From NCBI RefSeq assembly GCF_001653135.1, contig NZ_BDDS01000019.1, positions 1-64,000 on the forward strand: 64,000 nt of DNA, given 5' to 3'. Below are positions 46,899 to 56,773 of the stretch, piece after piece. The notes under the pieces are model-generated. The model worked only from the letters and a program-made list of their open reading frames with translations. It searched no databases and was not told the origin of the DNA. The first letter of the stretch is position 1, and each line of letters begins with the position of its first letter. A program made the translations under genes and the position numbers. Source of the DNA: Pseudoalteromonas neustonica. Lineage in GTDB: Bacteria; Pseudomonadota; Gammaproteobacteria; Enterobacterales; Alteromonadaceae.

Positions 46899-47984
46899 AT
46901 GTCAAGTGTAGTAATTTACTGTCGTAGTGGTTTTGAAAATGATGCCGCTGCTGAAATAACTTTCCATGCCGCAGAGCAAGGTTTTGCAGGGTATGTAAAA
47001 GCAAAACCTAACACTGGCTATGTTATTTATGAATGCTTTGATGCATCACACAGTGACGAAATTATTAAAAAAGTCGATTTTAAAAATATGGTGTTTGCTC
47101 GCCAATGGTTTGCGGGTACTTTACTTGAAAATATGCCCGTTGAAGATCGCGTCGGTGAGATAGTTAAAGCCGCTATCGATTTTCCTTTATGCTCAGAGCT
47201 ACGAGTAGAAACGCCAGATACAAATGAAGGCAAAGAGCTTTTAACCTTTTGCAAAAAAATATCAACGCCGCTTAAAAAAGCACTTGAAAAGCAAAATACG
47301 GTTTTACGTGAGCCAAAAGCAAATCGCCCAGTAATGCATATCATGTTTTTAACCAACAATACGGCTTATGTTGGTCACTCGTATAGCTATAATAATTCGC
47401 CATTTTTTATGGGTATTTTACGTTTACGTATGCCAAGCGATGCGCCGAGTCGTTCAACACTTAAACTTGATGAAGCATTTAATGTGTTTATCCCAGAAAA
47501 AGAGCGCGAAAGCCGTGTTCAAGCTGGAATGCGCAGCGTTGATCTTGGCGCGTGTCCAGGTGGTTGGACGTATCAATTAGTTCGCCGCGGTATGTTTGTA
47601 AGCGCGATTGATAATGGCCCAATGAACGATGATTTAATGGAAACGGGGCAAGTTAAGCACTTTAGAGCTGATGGTTTTAAATACCGCCCAGAAAAGCGCA
47701 ATATTCAATGGTTAGTCTGTGACATGGTTGAAAAACCAACTAAAGTTACTAGCCTAATGATTGATTGGGCGGTTAATGCTTATGCAACTGAGCTGATCTT
47801 CAACCTAAAGTTACCGATGAAAAAACGCTTTGACAGTGTGTATGAGTGTTTAACCATGATCAGAGAAGAGCTTGCAAAGTATGGTATTAGTTATGAGCTT
47901 CAAGCAAAGCACTTATACCACGATCGTGAAGAAGTGACGGTGCACTTAAACGTGACTAAAGTGCCGCAAAACTTATATAGCTAA
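46899..47984 (+). CDS. rlmM: 23S rRNA 2'-O-methyltransferase RlmM (C2498)
   Basis: A 361-residue SAM-dependent methyltransferase that methylates the 2'-OH of C2498 in 23S rRNA. An N-terminal THUMP-like domain (about 1-165) is followed by a Rossmann methyltransferase with SAM motif SVDLGACPGGWTYQLVRRG (about 206-224) and a catalytic-like Lys-Asp region. The gene ends the gcvA cluster and has its own terminator. Confidence 0.95.
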   Translation: MSSVVIYCRSGFENDAAAEITFHAAEQGFAGYVKAKPNTGYVIYECFDASHSDEIIKKVDFKNMVFARQWFAGTLLENMPVEDRVGEIVKAAIDFPLCSELRVETPDTNEGKELLTFCKKISTPLKKALEKQNTVLREPKANRPVMHIMFLTNNTAYVGHSYSYNNSPFFMGILRLRMPSDAPSRSTLKLDEAFNVFIPEKERESRVQAGMRSVDLGACPGGWTYQLVRRGMFVSAIDNGPMNDDLMETGQVKHFRADGFKYRPEKRNIQWLVCDMVEKPTKVTSLMIDWAVNAYATELIFNLKLPMKKRFDSVYECLTMIREELAKYGISYELQAKHLYHDREEVTVHLNVTKVPQNLYS

Positions 47985-48006
47985 AAGTTTGTAAATTACA
48001 GTGATT

Positions 48007-48034
48007 AAAAAGCACAGTATTTACTGTGCTTTTT
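48007..48034 (+). terminator. Terminator after rlmM
   Basis: Stem AAAAAGCACAG / CTGTGCTTTTT with a small AT loop, 23 bases past the rlmM stop and ending in T residues. Confidence 0.9.
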
Positions 48035-48264
48035 GCTAAGTATCAAAGTGTAATTAATTTATATAGCTAGAGCGGTGATACTTAATATAATTAATTACTT
48101 TTATTTATTATTTAACTAATTTTACGCTTTACTTTTAGCTACTATGGCGTAAGTAAGCACTAACGTAACCTTGCAGATTGCTGCGTATAACACGTAATAT
48201 ACGGTTAATAGGGAATGAGTGAAGTTGCTGTATAAGCGCACTGAAAAATAAAGAGTAGATATAG

Positions 48265-48618
48265 ATGTATAAAAATCAAAAAGTCATATTGCGATTGCGG
48301 GCTAATATTCCATCATTTAAATGTGTTGAAGGTTGCCATGATTGCTGCGGCCCGGTGACAACATCATCTGAAGAAATGTCGCGGTTACCGGTAAAAACAG
48401 ATGCAGAACATGAAGCGGCGTTAAATGAATTTAATTGTGTGCATCTTGGTCCAAAGGGCTGCACTGTGTATGACGAGCGCCCATTGATTTGCCGCCTTTT
48501 TGGTACTACTCCGCGAATGCCTTGTCCGAACGATCGTGCGCCAGAAGAACCTGTAGATCCTAAGATTGAGCGTGAAGTACATCATTTTATTGCCAATACA
48601 CGCCAGGTATTAGTATAA
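48265..48618 (+). CDS. YkgJ-type cysteine-cluster protein
   Basis: A 117-residue cytosolic protein with the YkgJ/CxxC-x-CC metal-binding pattern: CVEGCHDCCGP near residue 19 and later LGPKGCTVYDERPLICRLFGTTP... CPNDR. Cys spacing suggests a zinc or iron-sulfur site. The family function is not established. It is convergent with cysZ across 44 bases that hold a hairpin. Confidence 0.88.
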   Translation: MYKNQKVILRLRANIPSFKCVEGCHDCCGPVTTSSEEMSRLPVKTDAEHEAALNEFNCVHLGPKGCTVYDERPLICRLFGTTPRMPCPNDRAPEEPVDPKIEREVHHFIANTRQVLV

Positions 48619-48621
48619 AAA

Positions 48622-48654
48622 GGGGAGTTAATAACAGTGTGTATTGAGCTCCCC
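48622..48654 (-). terminator. Terminator between YkgJ-like gene and cysZ
   Basis: Stem GGGGAG / CTCCCC with a 21-base loop in the gap between two convergent genes; five T follow the stem on the minus strand, which suits termination of cysZ. The long loop lowers certainty. Confidence 0.6.
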
Positions 48655-48662
48655 ATTGAGTA

Positions 48663-49388
48663 TTAGCGATAGTTAGGGCGGTAGTTATCTACCCATAAGC
48701 GGGTTGCCCCACAAACAGCAACAGGCATAACGATTAGATTTACCACTGGTATGGCCGTCAGTAACATTACCGCAAAACCAAACCCATACGACAGACCTTG
48801 TTTTTGCTTCAGATCTTGCCTCATTTGTTTAAAACAAATTTTATGATTATCAAAAGCATAATCTTTATATTGCACTGCGTACATCCAACAGGTGAACATC
48901 ACCCAGATTAGCTGCCCAATCACTGGGAGTACCCACAAAAGAATAAAAAAGCCAATTGCGCGGGGTAAAAAGTAACACAGTTTAATCCATTCACGAGAGA
49001 GCATACGAGGAACATCTTTTAGTGTATCCATTAAGCCATCATCATTGACTGTTTGGCCAGTAAGGTACAGTTCCACTTTCTCACTGAGTAAACCATTAAA
49101 GGGCGCTGCAATAAAATTAGTTATTACTGTAAAGAGCATGCTGTAACTAAATAAAATGACTAATACTGCTATCGGCCACATTAGCCACTCGAGCCAACTT
49201 AACCATGTAGGTAATAGGTTATTTAAATATGCAAACCCATCAGTCAGCCAGCCGTATAAAAAAAACAATGAACTACCAAAAAGCACTATATTGATTAACA
49301 AAGGAATAAATACAAAGCGCTTTAAGCCTTTTTGCGTGATCAATTTAAAACCCGAAAAAAAATATTCCATACCTTGCGTAAACTGCAC
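48663..49388 (-). CDS. cysZ: Sulfate transporter CysZ
   Basis: A 241-residue inner-membrane protein for sulfate uptake in cysteine synthesis. The N-terminus (GMEYFFSGFKLITQKGLKRFVFIPLLIN) and the LPTWLSWLEWLMWPIAVL and NFIAAPFNGLLSEKVE segments match CysZ, with about four to six hydrophobic helices. In many gammaproteobacteria cysZ lies near zipA and ligA; here zipA is 14 kb away. No nearby cysK is visible. Confidence 0.93.
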   Translation of the reverse strand: MQFTQGMEYFFSGFKLITQKGLKRFVFIPLLINIVLFGSSLFFLYGWLTDGFAYLNNLLPTWLSWLEWLMWPIAVLVILFSYSMLFTVITNFIAAPFNGLLSEKVELYLTGQTVNDDGLMDTLKDVPRMLSREWIKLCYFLPRAIGFFILLWVLPVIGQLIWVMFTCWMYAVQYKDYAFDNHKICFKQMRQDLKQKQGLSYGFGFAVMLLTAIPVVNLIVMPVAVCGATRLWVDNYRPNYR

Positions 49389-49602
49389 GTTAAAACCTCA
49401 GATCCTAGCTATATTGGTTTTAGTATAAATTGCTCAGGTATTTTGAACAGCATTTTTAGGTAACAAAGTGTTTAATAATGAGTGCAGTTGAAAATAGGGC
49501 TGATCAACTAATTAAATTAAAAATGACTCCGCTCTGCTTTTACTCGACTTGGATTCAGGTATTAAGTAAAAGAGTTATGAGATCGTTTATAGCGCTTAGC
49601 AA

Positions 49603-49848
49603 ATGAGAGGTCGATTGGATAAATTTAATATTACGCGTATTGATACGACAATGGGCGTTTTTCGCCTGTCAGGTTTATGGGATTCATTAAAGGCAGAGGT
49701 GTTTAGCGTAACGTCAATTGAAATTATGGGTACAGATGGTTGGGTAAAGTTAGATAAAACAAATGATACTGTTATTATGTCAGTAGCTGAACTAGTGCCG
49801 ATCCTGCAATTGCACTTATCAAATAAGGTAAATGAAAATGATCTTTAA
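49603..49848 (+). CDS. Small protein of unknown function
   Basis: An 81-residue frame, MRGRLDKFNITRIDTTMG..., without membrane segments. It reads like a beta-rich small domain (IEIMGTDGWVKLD), and no overlapping gene explains the frame. The start lacks a good ribosome site; an internal ATG at 49651 is possible. It may go together with the sulfotransferase gene that starts 76 bases later. No function proposed. Confidence 0.4.
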   Translation: MRGRLDKFNITRIDTTMGVFRLSGLWDSLKAEVFSVTSIEIMGTDGWVKLDKTNDTVIMSVAELVPILQLHLSNKVNENDL

Positions 49849-49923
49849 AGCTGATCGTTAATGTCTGTAATTTAGGACGGTTGGGTATATACTAGCGGCC
49901 ATTTTTATAATGAGTCACTTTTA

Positions 49924-50553
49924 ATGTCTAAGCTATTTATTATTGGCCTACCAAGAACCGGCACGACCAGTATCAGTGTTGCGTTATTAGAAATGGGGCT
50001 GTTAGTTGCTCATACTGCGTTTACCAAAAAAGCGTTTGAAGTTGCTGATGCGATATCTGATGCGCCTTGTTTTAGTGACTATATGCACTTAGATAAGTTA
50101 TTCCCCAATTCTAAATTTGTTTATTTAAGTCGAGATTTAAATAAATGGGTGCCCTCAATATCCATGCTGCTTGAAAAAATGATGCCTCATTTAGAACTGA
50201 AAGCAGGGCGATTTAGCCCAGTTTTAAAGCGCAGTTTTCATGATGTTTTTCCTATTAGCGCCCCCCTGAGACAGCCATTAACACAGAGTGTATTAGTTGA
50301 CTGTTACTTACAGCATCAGCAGGGCGTATTGTCATATTTTAAAGACCGAGATGACTTTTTATCGATAGACGTTAGCGAGCCGGGAAGTTTGCGTGAGTTA
50401 AAGGCATTTTTAGGTTTACCGATCGAAGGAGATGCCGACTTCCCTAAGTTAAATGTTGGCCGAAACGTTGCTAACTGGCGTGAGTATAAGCATCCGAATA
50501 AAGTGAATTCTAACTTAGCAGGTGTAGAGCATCGTAAATACTTTGATTATTAA
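49924..50553 (+). CDS. Small sulfotransferase-family protein
   Basis: A 209-residue protein of the P-loop sulfotransferase fold. The 5'-phosphosulfate loop appears at the N-terminus (LFIIGLPRTGTTSIS), a 3'-phosphate motif SKFVYLSRDLNKW lies near 62-74, and the C-terminal ADFPKLNVGRN fits the family. A kinase-like P-loop with the same start is the alternative, though the FVYLSRD segment favours sulfotransferase. The acceptor is unknown. It converges with the next gene, stops six bases apart. Confidence 0.82.
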   Translation: MSKLFIIGLPRTGTTSISVALLEMGLLVAHTAFTKKAFEVADAISDAPCFSDYMHLDKLFPNSKFVYLSRDLNKWVPSISMLLEKMMPHLELKAGRFSPVLKRSFHDVFPISAPLRQPLTQSVLVDCYLQHQQGVLSYFKDRDDFLSIDVSEPGSLRELKAFLGLPIEGDADFPKLNVGRNVANWREYKHPNKVNSNLAGVEHRKYFDY

Positions 50554-50559
50554 CCAGCA

Positions 50560-51960
50560 TTAAGTAACCGCAGGCTCTTTAATATAACTCACATCATTTT
50601 TTGTTGATGAGTGGGCACTGTTACCACTACTAAAAAAGGTGAGTCTACCCAATAAATCAGGTACTAATCGTTCACTATTATAATCATAAATTTTATTTAT
50701 TTGTTGTGTGTGAAAGTTCATTTGCATACTCGGTACATTCGTTGTAACCCACTTTTGTACGGAGTCAGAATGAATGAATTGATCAGGTGATTTTTCTTTA
50801 TCGGCTAAAAGCTTTTCCCATATTTGGTTTTGTATTTGGGCAGGTGATTCTTTTATCTCGTCTAGGGTATCGTTTATCCAGCCCAAGCCTATGTCATTGT
50901 ATGCTTCTAAAATATTATCATAGAGTATTCGGCGACTTGATGGATCACTAATATTGTCTTGTTGAGCAACATGTTTACCATTACCAATTTGATAATACTG
51001 CTTATTTGCTTGGTAATTAGTTTGTTGTGCAAGGTAAGTAAATACATCATTTTGATTATCTTTGTCTACTTCACTCAACATAGCTAACATTTCATCGTTT
51101 TGATGTGTTTTTATAAGGCTCATCATATCCATAATACCGCTGCTTTGTTGCAGGTTTGTATCAGCTAAATGGGAATTTAATTGCGTTAGTTGTTCATCAC
51201 TTTGGTTTTTATTCATCAATAAATTCGCGTAGCTTATTGCTAAATCAGTCTTTGTATTATTGGCTTTATAGCTTGATTTAAACCAATCGATATTTTCGTC
51301 GCTGCTTTGCATTACTAATAGCTCATTGCCATTGATGTCATCGCCAATGGGGGACGTTGGTTTTTTATAATCATCGCCTTGTTTAAGTATTGCCGCCATC
51401 GTGTTAACGGTACTGCTTAACGCCTCATCAGAGAGCTTACTTAATGATGAAATTAACTGCTCGCTAATATCTTTGTTTTGCATACCAAACCGTAGGCTTG
51501 ATGTTGTGACTGCAAACTCGGCGAACAGGCTTAATTCTTCATCACTCATCTTTTGCGCTAAATCGAGTAGCTCTTGTGTGGGTTTTATATGTTGAAACAT
51601 TCTTCGATGCTCGCCGTCGAGCCTGTCTAGTTGATCCAAAAAAGCATTAATATCGTCGGGATCAGTAAACTCGCCATAGCGATAGGTTCGCTCTGTAAAT
51701 GGCTTATTCATTTCTATAGCACTACTGCTTAGCCCATAAAGGCCCATACCAAAGTAATGAGGGAGATCATCATGATTAAGCTTTCGACCTTTAAATGGGT
51801 CATCAACAGCAATAACAGGGGCATTTTCTATCGTGTTTAGTTCTTTGTTTACAGGTGAAGAGGTAAAGACCTCAATAGCGGCTTTAAATTTATCCCCAAG
51901 GTGGGGTTTTATCGGTTGCGTAAATAGACGCTGAGCTTGGGGTAGGCTTGGTATTTTCAC
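50560..51960 (-). CDS. Orphan protein of 466 residues
   Basis: I do not recognise this protein. It has no signal peptide and no membrane segment; the composition is hydrophilic and rich in Asn, Gln, Asp and Lys. The middle (about 140-300) looks helical with regular DEELSLFAEFAV, LSDEALSSTVNT and DEQLTQLNSHLADT patterns that could be a repeat array; the C-terminus ends in a Ser/Asn-rich tail. The start ATG at 51960 lies after a weak AG-rich site. It is convergent with the sulfotransferase gene and divergent from a GNAT gene. A secreted effector or flagellar-type accessory is possible, but nothing shows it. Confidence 0.7.
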   Translation of the reverse strand: MKIPSLPQAQRLFTQPIKPHLGDKFKAAIEVFTSSPVNKELNTIENAPVIAVDDPFKGRKLNHDDLPHYFGMGLYGLSSSAIEMNKPFTERTYRYGEFTDPDDINAFLDQLDRLDGEHRRMFQHIKPTQELLDLAQKMSDEELSLFAEFAVTTSSLRFGMQNKDISEQLISSLSKLSDEALSSTVNTMAAILKQGDDYKKPTSPIGDDINGNELLVMQSSDENIDWFKSSYKANNTKTDLAISYANLLMNKNQSDEQLTQLNSHLADTNLQQSSGIMDMMSLIKTHQNDEMLAMLSEVDKDNQNDVFTYLAQQTNYQANKQYYQIGNGKHVAQQDNISDPSSRRILYDNILEAYNDIGLGWINDTLDEIKESPAQIQNQIWEKLLADKEKSPDQFIHSDSVQKWVTTNVPSMQMNFHTQQINKIYDYNSERLVPDLLGRLTFFSSGNSAHSSTKNDVSYIKEPAVT

Positions 51961-52213
51961 TGTTGCTCCTTAACATTGCCAATGCACTTGTTTATATATC
52001 GACCTGTAATGACAGATCTTTAGGCTAAACAGAGCAAAGTGAGTGGTAGTACACAAATAAAGAGTGAATTTTAAAAATATTTTTACCTGTAAAATAGTGG
52101 CTGATACGCATATAAAAGTTTAAATACATTAAAAATAGGCTAAACGCGGTTGTTCATTTGTTACAATTCGGTATAGTTTGCCAACAAATTATTAATATAA
52201 ATTGAGATGTTCT

Positions 52214-52681
52214 ATGCAGTTAGTTGATTTAAAACCAAATGACCAGGATGTGATTAATGTTTTTGCTGATATCGACCGACTAATGAACACTTTGTACCCC
52301 ATTGCAACTGCTCAGTCCCTTACGGTAAATGATTTAAATAAACCCAATGTTTATGCCATTGGATTAAAAAACGAGGACGGGATAGTAGCGTGTGGTGCCA
52401 TTGTAAAACAATTTGACGATAAGGTTTATGGTGAAATTAGACGCTTATATGTTAAACCAAGTTATCGTGGAAAGGGTTTATCTCGTCGTATTATGCAAAT
52501 TTTATTGCATCATGCAGGAGAAGAAGAAATTCCATTGATCAGATTAGAAACAGGCCCTAAACAAGCTGAGTCAATCAGCTTGTATGAAAATCTAGGGTTT
52601 CAACGCTGTTTAAGCTTTGGTAAATATAAAGATAATCCACAAAGTTTATTTATGGAATTAGGGCTTAGTCAACCTTCCTAA
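52214..52681 (+). CDS. GNAT-family N-acetyltransferase
   Basis: A 155-residue acetyltransferase with the acetyl-CoA motif A region IRRLYVKPSYRGKGLSRRIMQILLHHA (R/Q-x-x-G-x-G/A equivalent RGKGLSR) and motif B LYENLGFQRC. It was started at the ATG at 52214 rather than a TTG twelve bases upstream. Substrate unknown; similar small proteins acetylate amino acids or peptides. No terminator of good quality is seen before the miniature element. Confidence 0.85.
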   Translation: MQLVDLKPNDQDVINVFADIDRLMNTLYPIATAQSLTVNDLNKPNVYAIGLKNEDGIVACGAIVKQFDDKVYGEIRRLYVKPSYRGKGLSRRIMQILLHHAGEEEIPLIRLETGPKQAESISLYENLGFQRCLSFGKYKDNPQSLFMELGLSQPS

Positions 52682-52814
52682 AATATGAAATTGTTATTAA
52701 GATAACTTAATAACAAAGACGATCTATCTACCCTATTATAGGTCGTCTCGACAAGATGCAGTGAAAACGTTTCATAAGTCTGACATTGATTTTATCTGTA
52801 AAACTACAAAAATT

Positions 52815-53072
52815 TACCCAAGCCACCTCAAAATGCAGGATTCAGCGTTCCACAGGGGCTTAATATCAAGGCGTTACTTCGCAATAACGGTCCCTTTTAA
52901 GAAGTAACAACGCAGAGAGTAAGTGCCTGTGAAACGCCCAACGGGTTGGTTTAAAAGCGATTTATACTGCGTTATTGATTTTGATAAGGAAATAACCATT
53001 ACCTGCAATCCATGCCTTGCCTAAATCGCTTTTAATTCCAACTGAAACTCGTATCTTGAGGTGGTTTGGGTA
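52815..53072 (+). mobile_element. Complete 258-bp miniature inverted-repeat element
   Basis: The ends form terminal inverted repeats of 22 bases: TACCCAAGCCACCTCAAAAT... on the left against the complement of ...ATCTTGAGGTGGTTTGGGTA on the right, with 19 of 22 matching. The outermost TA on both sides would fit the TA target duplication of IS630/mariner-type transposition. Internally TTAAAAGCGATTTA (52951-52964) pairs with TAAATCGCTTTTAA (53022-53035). No transposase is encoded, so movement would need one in trans. A partial copy lies at 16518-16629. Confidence 0.85.
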
Positions 53073-53302
53073 CTTCCTGCAAATACCGAATATCACCACG
53101 CTACCGATGAGTAAAACACCGCATTATTAATGATTTTTAGCTCATAATTATCGTCTTGTATGCCATGTTGCTCGACCTAAAATTATTGATATTAAAATTT
53201 ATTCGTTACGAGTAAAAATACTTGTTGGACTTAGGGGCTTATTTTTCTTTTAATGCGCGCAATTAGCCGATACGGCACTCATTAAATAAAAGAGAAAGAT
53301 AA
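53073..53302 (+). promoter_or_regulatory. Upstream region of speA
   Basis: A candidate sigma-70 promoter lies at 53225-53254: TTGGAC, an 18-base spacer and TTTAAT, about 50 bases before the speA start. The element ending at 53072 is directly adjacent, so it may have altered the upstream control of speA. GAGAAAGA before the ATG serves as a weak ribosome site. Confidence 0.4.
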
Positions 53303-55219
53303 ATGAAAGAGACAACATCATCACTAGAACAAGCTCGTACGAGTTACAATGTTCGTCATTGGAGCCAAGGTTTTTTTGGTATTAATGATCAAGGTGATGT
53401 GTATGTTGCGCCAAAGGCTGATGCCCCAGAGCAAACCATCGCACTTATAGATATCGCTAAACAACTTGAAGATAAAGGCTTGAGCTTACCTGCTTTGGTA
53501 CGTTTTCCGCAAATATTGCATCATCGCGTTCACAGTTTATGTGCTGCATTTAATACCGCAATAGAAAGCTATGGGTATCCAAAAGACTATTTATTAGTCT
53601 ACCCAATTAAAGTAAATCAACAGCGTGAAGTTGTAGAAGAGATAGTTGCCAGCCAAGCTAATATAGAAAAGAAACAGCTTGGCTTAGAAGCTGGTAGTAA
53701 ACCTGAGTTATTGACCGTATTAGCATTAGCTGAAAAAACCAGTGCAGTGATTGTCTGTAATGGCTATAAAGATAAAGAATATGTGCGCTTAGCACTTATT
53801 GGCGAAAAGCTAGGTCATAAAGTGTATATCGTGCTTGAGAAACTCTCTGAGCTGGATATGGTGCTTAGCCAAGCTAAAGAGCTAAACGTAAAACCGCGTA
53901 TTGGTATACGTGTGCGTTTAGCATCACAAGGTAAAGGTAAATGGCAAGCGAGTGGCGGCGAAAAGTCAAAATTTGGTTTATCAGCGTCACAAGTATTACA
54001 TGTAGTAAATCGTTTAAAAGAAACCGATCAACTTGACTTAATTGAGTTGGTGCATTTTCACTTAGGCTCGCAAATGGCTAATATTCGCGATGTCCGTCTA
54101 GGTGTAAGCGAAGCTGCGCGCTTTTACTGTGAGTTACGTAAATTAGGTGCACAAATTGATTGTCTTGACGTAGGCGGCGGTTTAGCGGTTGATTATGATG
54201 GCACACGCAGCCAATCACATAACTCAATGAATTACAGCTTGGCAGAATACGCAAATAATATTGTTTACACCATTGGTGATATTTGTAAGCAATACGAGCA
54301 GCCATTCCCGACGATTATTTCAGAGTCAGGGCGTGCGTTAACTGCGCATCATGCAGTGCTTATTTCAAATGTTATTGGTACAGAAAGCTACGTGCCTGAA
54401 GATATTCAAGCACCGGCAGAAGATGCACCAATCCTTTTGAAAAATATGTGGATGTCGTGGCAGCAACTTCATGTATTAACGGATGACCGTGCATTAATTG
54501 AAATTTATCATGACAGCCAAGGTGACTTAGCTGAAGCGCATAACCAGTTTGCAATGGGCCTAGTCGATTTAACGCAACGCGCATGGGCTGAGCAAATAAA
54601 TTTACGTGTATGTTATGAACTTAATAAACACATGGATAACAAAAATCGTTTTCATCGCCCGATTATTGATGAACTAAATGCTCGTTTAGCGGATAAATTT
54701 TTTGTTAATTTCTCTTTGTTTCAGTCATTGCCTGATGCATGGGGTATTGATCAAGTGTTTCCGGTATTGCCATTAAGCGGCTTAACAGAGGCGCCTAAAA
54801 AGCGTGCTGTATTGTTAGATATTACGTGTGATTCAGACGGCGCGCTTGATCATTATGTTGATGGCCAAGGTATTGAAAGTACGTTACCAGTGCCTGAATT
54901 TAGTGCTGACACACCTTATTTGATGGGCTTTTTCTTAGTGGGTGCGTACCAAGAAATTTTAGGTGACATGCATAACCTGTTTGGCGACACTCACAGCGCT
55001 ATGGTGCACATGGACGAGCAAGGTGAGGCAAGTATTGTAGAAATAAACCAAGGTGACACGGTAGCCGACATGATGCGTTATGTTCACCTTGATGTAGAAG
55101 GTTTTCAATCTTCATATGCACAGCTGGTGGCTGCAAAATTACCACAGGCTGAGCAACAAAGCGTGCTTGATGAATTACAAGCGGGTTTAGACGGTTATAC
55201 TTATTTAGAAGAGCTTTAA
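53303..55219 (+). CDS. speA: Biosynthetic arginine decarboxylase
   Basis: Converts arginine to agmatine with pyridoxal phosphate, the first step of the agmatine route to putrescine. The 638-residue protein of the fold III family carries the cofactor lysine K103 in [12 protein letters not shown], the HFHLGSQ segment in the barrel, a glycine loop [12 protein letters not shown], and the substrate-side [13 protein letters not shown]. Its length is typical. speB starts one base after the stop, so agmatine is passed to the next enzyme. Confidence 0.97.
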   Translation: MKETTSSLEQARTSYNVRHWSQGFFGINDQGDVYVAPKADAPEQTIALIDIAKQLEDKGLSLPALVRFPQILHHRVHSLCAAFNTAIESYGYPKDYLLVYPIKVNQQREVVEEIVASQANIEKKQLGLEAGSKPELLTVLALAEKTSAVIVCNGYKDKEYVRLALIGEKLGHKVYIVLEKLSELDMVLSQAKELNVKPRIGIRVRLASQGKGKWQASGGEKSKFGLSASQVLHVVNRLKETDQLDLIELVHFHLGSQMANIRDVRLGVSEAARFYCELRKLGAQIDCLDVGGGLAVDYDGTRSQSHNSMNYSLAEYANNIVYTIGDICKQYEQPFPTIISESGRALTAHHAVLISNVIGTESYVPEDIQAPAEDAPILLKNMWMSWQQLHVLTDDRALIEIYHDSQGDLAEAHNQFAMGLVDLTQRAWAEQINLRVCYELNKHMDNKNRFHRPIIDELNARLADKFFVNFSLFQSLPDAWGIDQVFPVLPLSGLTEAPKKRAVLLDITCDSDGALDHYVDGQGIESTLPVPEFSADTPYLMGFFLVGAYQEILGDMHNLFGDTHSAMVHMDEQGEASIVEINQGDTVADMMRYVHLDVEGFQSSYAQLVAAKLPQAEQQSVLDELQAGLDGYTYLEEL

Positions 55220-55220
55220 T

Positions 55221-56144
55221 ATGACCACTTTGTTTGATCACCCTGATCACTCATTGTATTCCAATGGCATGACGTTTTTACGTCAGCCAATGGTACAAAA
55301 TATCACAGACATTAATGCTGATGTTGTCGTACTGGGATTGCCATTTGATATGGCAACCTCAGGGCGCCCGGGCGCTCGTTTAGGCCCAGATGCTATTCGC
55401 AGAGCATCAGTACATTTAGCATGGGAAGAGACTAAATACCCATGGACGTTCAAGTTGTTTGAACGTTTAAAGTTAGCGGATGCTGGTGATTTTACGTACC
55501 CAGTCGGCGATGCTGAATACTTTACTGCAAAGCTTGAACAGGCAGCTGCGGGCATTTTAAACCAAGGTAATGCTATTTTAGGTCTAGGTGGCGATCATTT
55601 TGTTACCTTACCGTTATTACGAGCGCACGCTAAACGCTTTGGTAAAATGGCGCTAGTACATTTTGATGCTCATACAGACACTTATAGTAATGGTTCACGC
55701 TATGACCACGGTACCATGTTTTATCATGCACCGATGGAAGGACTGATTGATGTTGATCATAGTATTCAAATTGGTATACGTACTGATTTTGATCAAAGTA
55801 AACATGAGTTTGCCGTGATTGATGCCATGGCGGCTAATGATTTATCAGCGCAAAGCATTGCTGAGCAAATTTTAGCGCGCGTGGGTGATTTACCTGTGTA
55901 TATCACCTTTGATATAGATTGTTTAGATCCCGCGTTTGCCCCAGGTACTGGTACGCCTGTGTGTGGCGGTTTAACCAGCGACAAAGTGCTTAAAATATTA
56001 CGTGCGCTTAAGGGCATTAATATAATTGGTATGGACGTGGTTGAAGTATCTCCCTCGTACGATCAAAGTGAATTAACAGCAATCGCTGCAGCAACCATTG
56101 CCAGTGAATTATTGCACTTATGGACGTTAAAGCATAAGTACTGA
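55221..56144 (+). CDS. speB: Agmatinase
   Basis: Hydrolyses agmatine to putrescine and urea with two manganese ions. The 307-residue arginase-fold protein has the metal motifs [18 protein letters not shown] and [18 protein letters not shown] in order. It is translationally coupled to speA, and a terminator follows. Together the two give a complete arginine-to-putrescine path. Confidence 0.97.
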   Translation: MTTLFDHPDHSLYSNGMTFLRQPMVQNITDINADVVVLGLPFDMATSGRPGARLGPDAIRRASVHLAWEETKYPWTFKLFERLKLADAGDFTYPVGDAEYFTAKLEQAAAGILNQGNAILGLGGDHFVTLPLLRAHAKRFGKMALVHFDAHTDTYSNGSRYDHGTMFYHAPMEGLIDVDHSIQIGIRTDFDQSKHEFAVIDAMAANDLSAQSIAEQILARVGDLPVYITFDIDCLDPAFAPGTGTPVCGGLTSDKVLKILRALKGINIIGMDVVEVSPSYDQSELTAIAAATIASELLHLWTLKHKY

Positions 56145-56160
56145 TATTTTCATGGAAAAT

Positions 56161-56187
56161 AAAAAGCGCCATCTAGGCGCTTTTTTG
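56161..56187 (+). terminator. Terminator after speB
   Basis: Stem AAAAAGCGCC / GGCGCTTTTT with a 5-base loop and a T-run, 16 bases past the stop. A clear rho-independent terminator for speA-speB. Confidence 0.92.
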
Positions 56188-56297
56188 TCATTTATTTTTT
56201 TGTCTTCTTTTTAGTTATTTTTGTTGATTTTTTGTTGTTAAATGTTAATTTATTGTTTGCTCTATTGGTGAGCAATAATGATAATTAAGGAAGATAT

Positions 56298-56669
56298 ATG
56301 AAAACGATACTTAGAATATTATTACTTTCTGGCGCTGCACTAACTACAAATTCAGTTTTTGCAACTGACTTAGTGTGTGATGTTTACCCTAAAGGTAGTA
56401 ATGGGTATAGTAGTAATGGAACAGCACGATGTGATGCATTCGACTTTAGTTTTGGAAATAGTACAACAGGTAAGTTTTACCTACAGAATATCTCAAAACC
56501 GATCAATCAAGTAATTTGGCAAGGTGACGCATCTTGTTCAGGTGGAACATCATGTACTGTTAATGTAAGAGCTTATCGATCAACTAGCGCTTCAGCTCTG
56601 ATTTTATATAAAGATGGTACATATGAGACTACAAATATTGCACGTATGAGTTATGAAACAGGCCATTAA
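56298..56669 (+). CDS. Small exported protein, unknown
   Basis: A 123-residue protein with a signal peptide (MKTILRILLLSGAALTTNSVFA) and a mature part of about 100 residues with four Cys (VCDV, ARCD, ASCSG, TSCT), which may form two disulfides. AAGGAA precedes the ATG at a good distance. I do not recognise the domain; the beta-rich pattern could be a small secreted adhesin or inhibitor-like module. It is monocistronic with a strong terminator, so it is very probably a real gene. Confidence 0.75.
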   Translation: MKTILRILLLSGAALTTNSVFATDLVCDVYPKGSNGYSSNGTARCDAFDFSFGNSTTGKFYLQNISKPINQVIWQGDASCSGGTSCTVNVRAYRSTSASALILYKDGTYETTNIARMSYETGH

Positions 56670-56692
56670 TAGTATTAAGTGATGCTCAGATA

Positions 56693-56720
56693 AGAAGCAC
56701 CAATTATCATTGGTGCTTCT
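56693..56720 (+). terminator. Terminator after the small exported protein
   Basis: A 12-bp perfect stem AGAAGCACCAAT / ATTGGTGCTTCT with a 4-base loop, then ATAT. It lies about 24 bases past the stop; the T-run is weak, but the stem is strong. Confidence 0.75.
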
Positions 56721-56773
56721 ATATGTTTAAATTCATTTATATATTCGTAGTAGTGTTTATTTATGAAATGGTG

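Noticed and set aside
49603-49848. Small protein as an antitoxin or toxin next to the sulfotransferase gene
   Set aside because: No helix-turn-helix, no ribonuclease motif and no partner overlap; kept only as a low-confidence gene.
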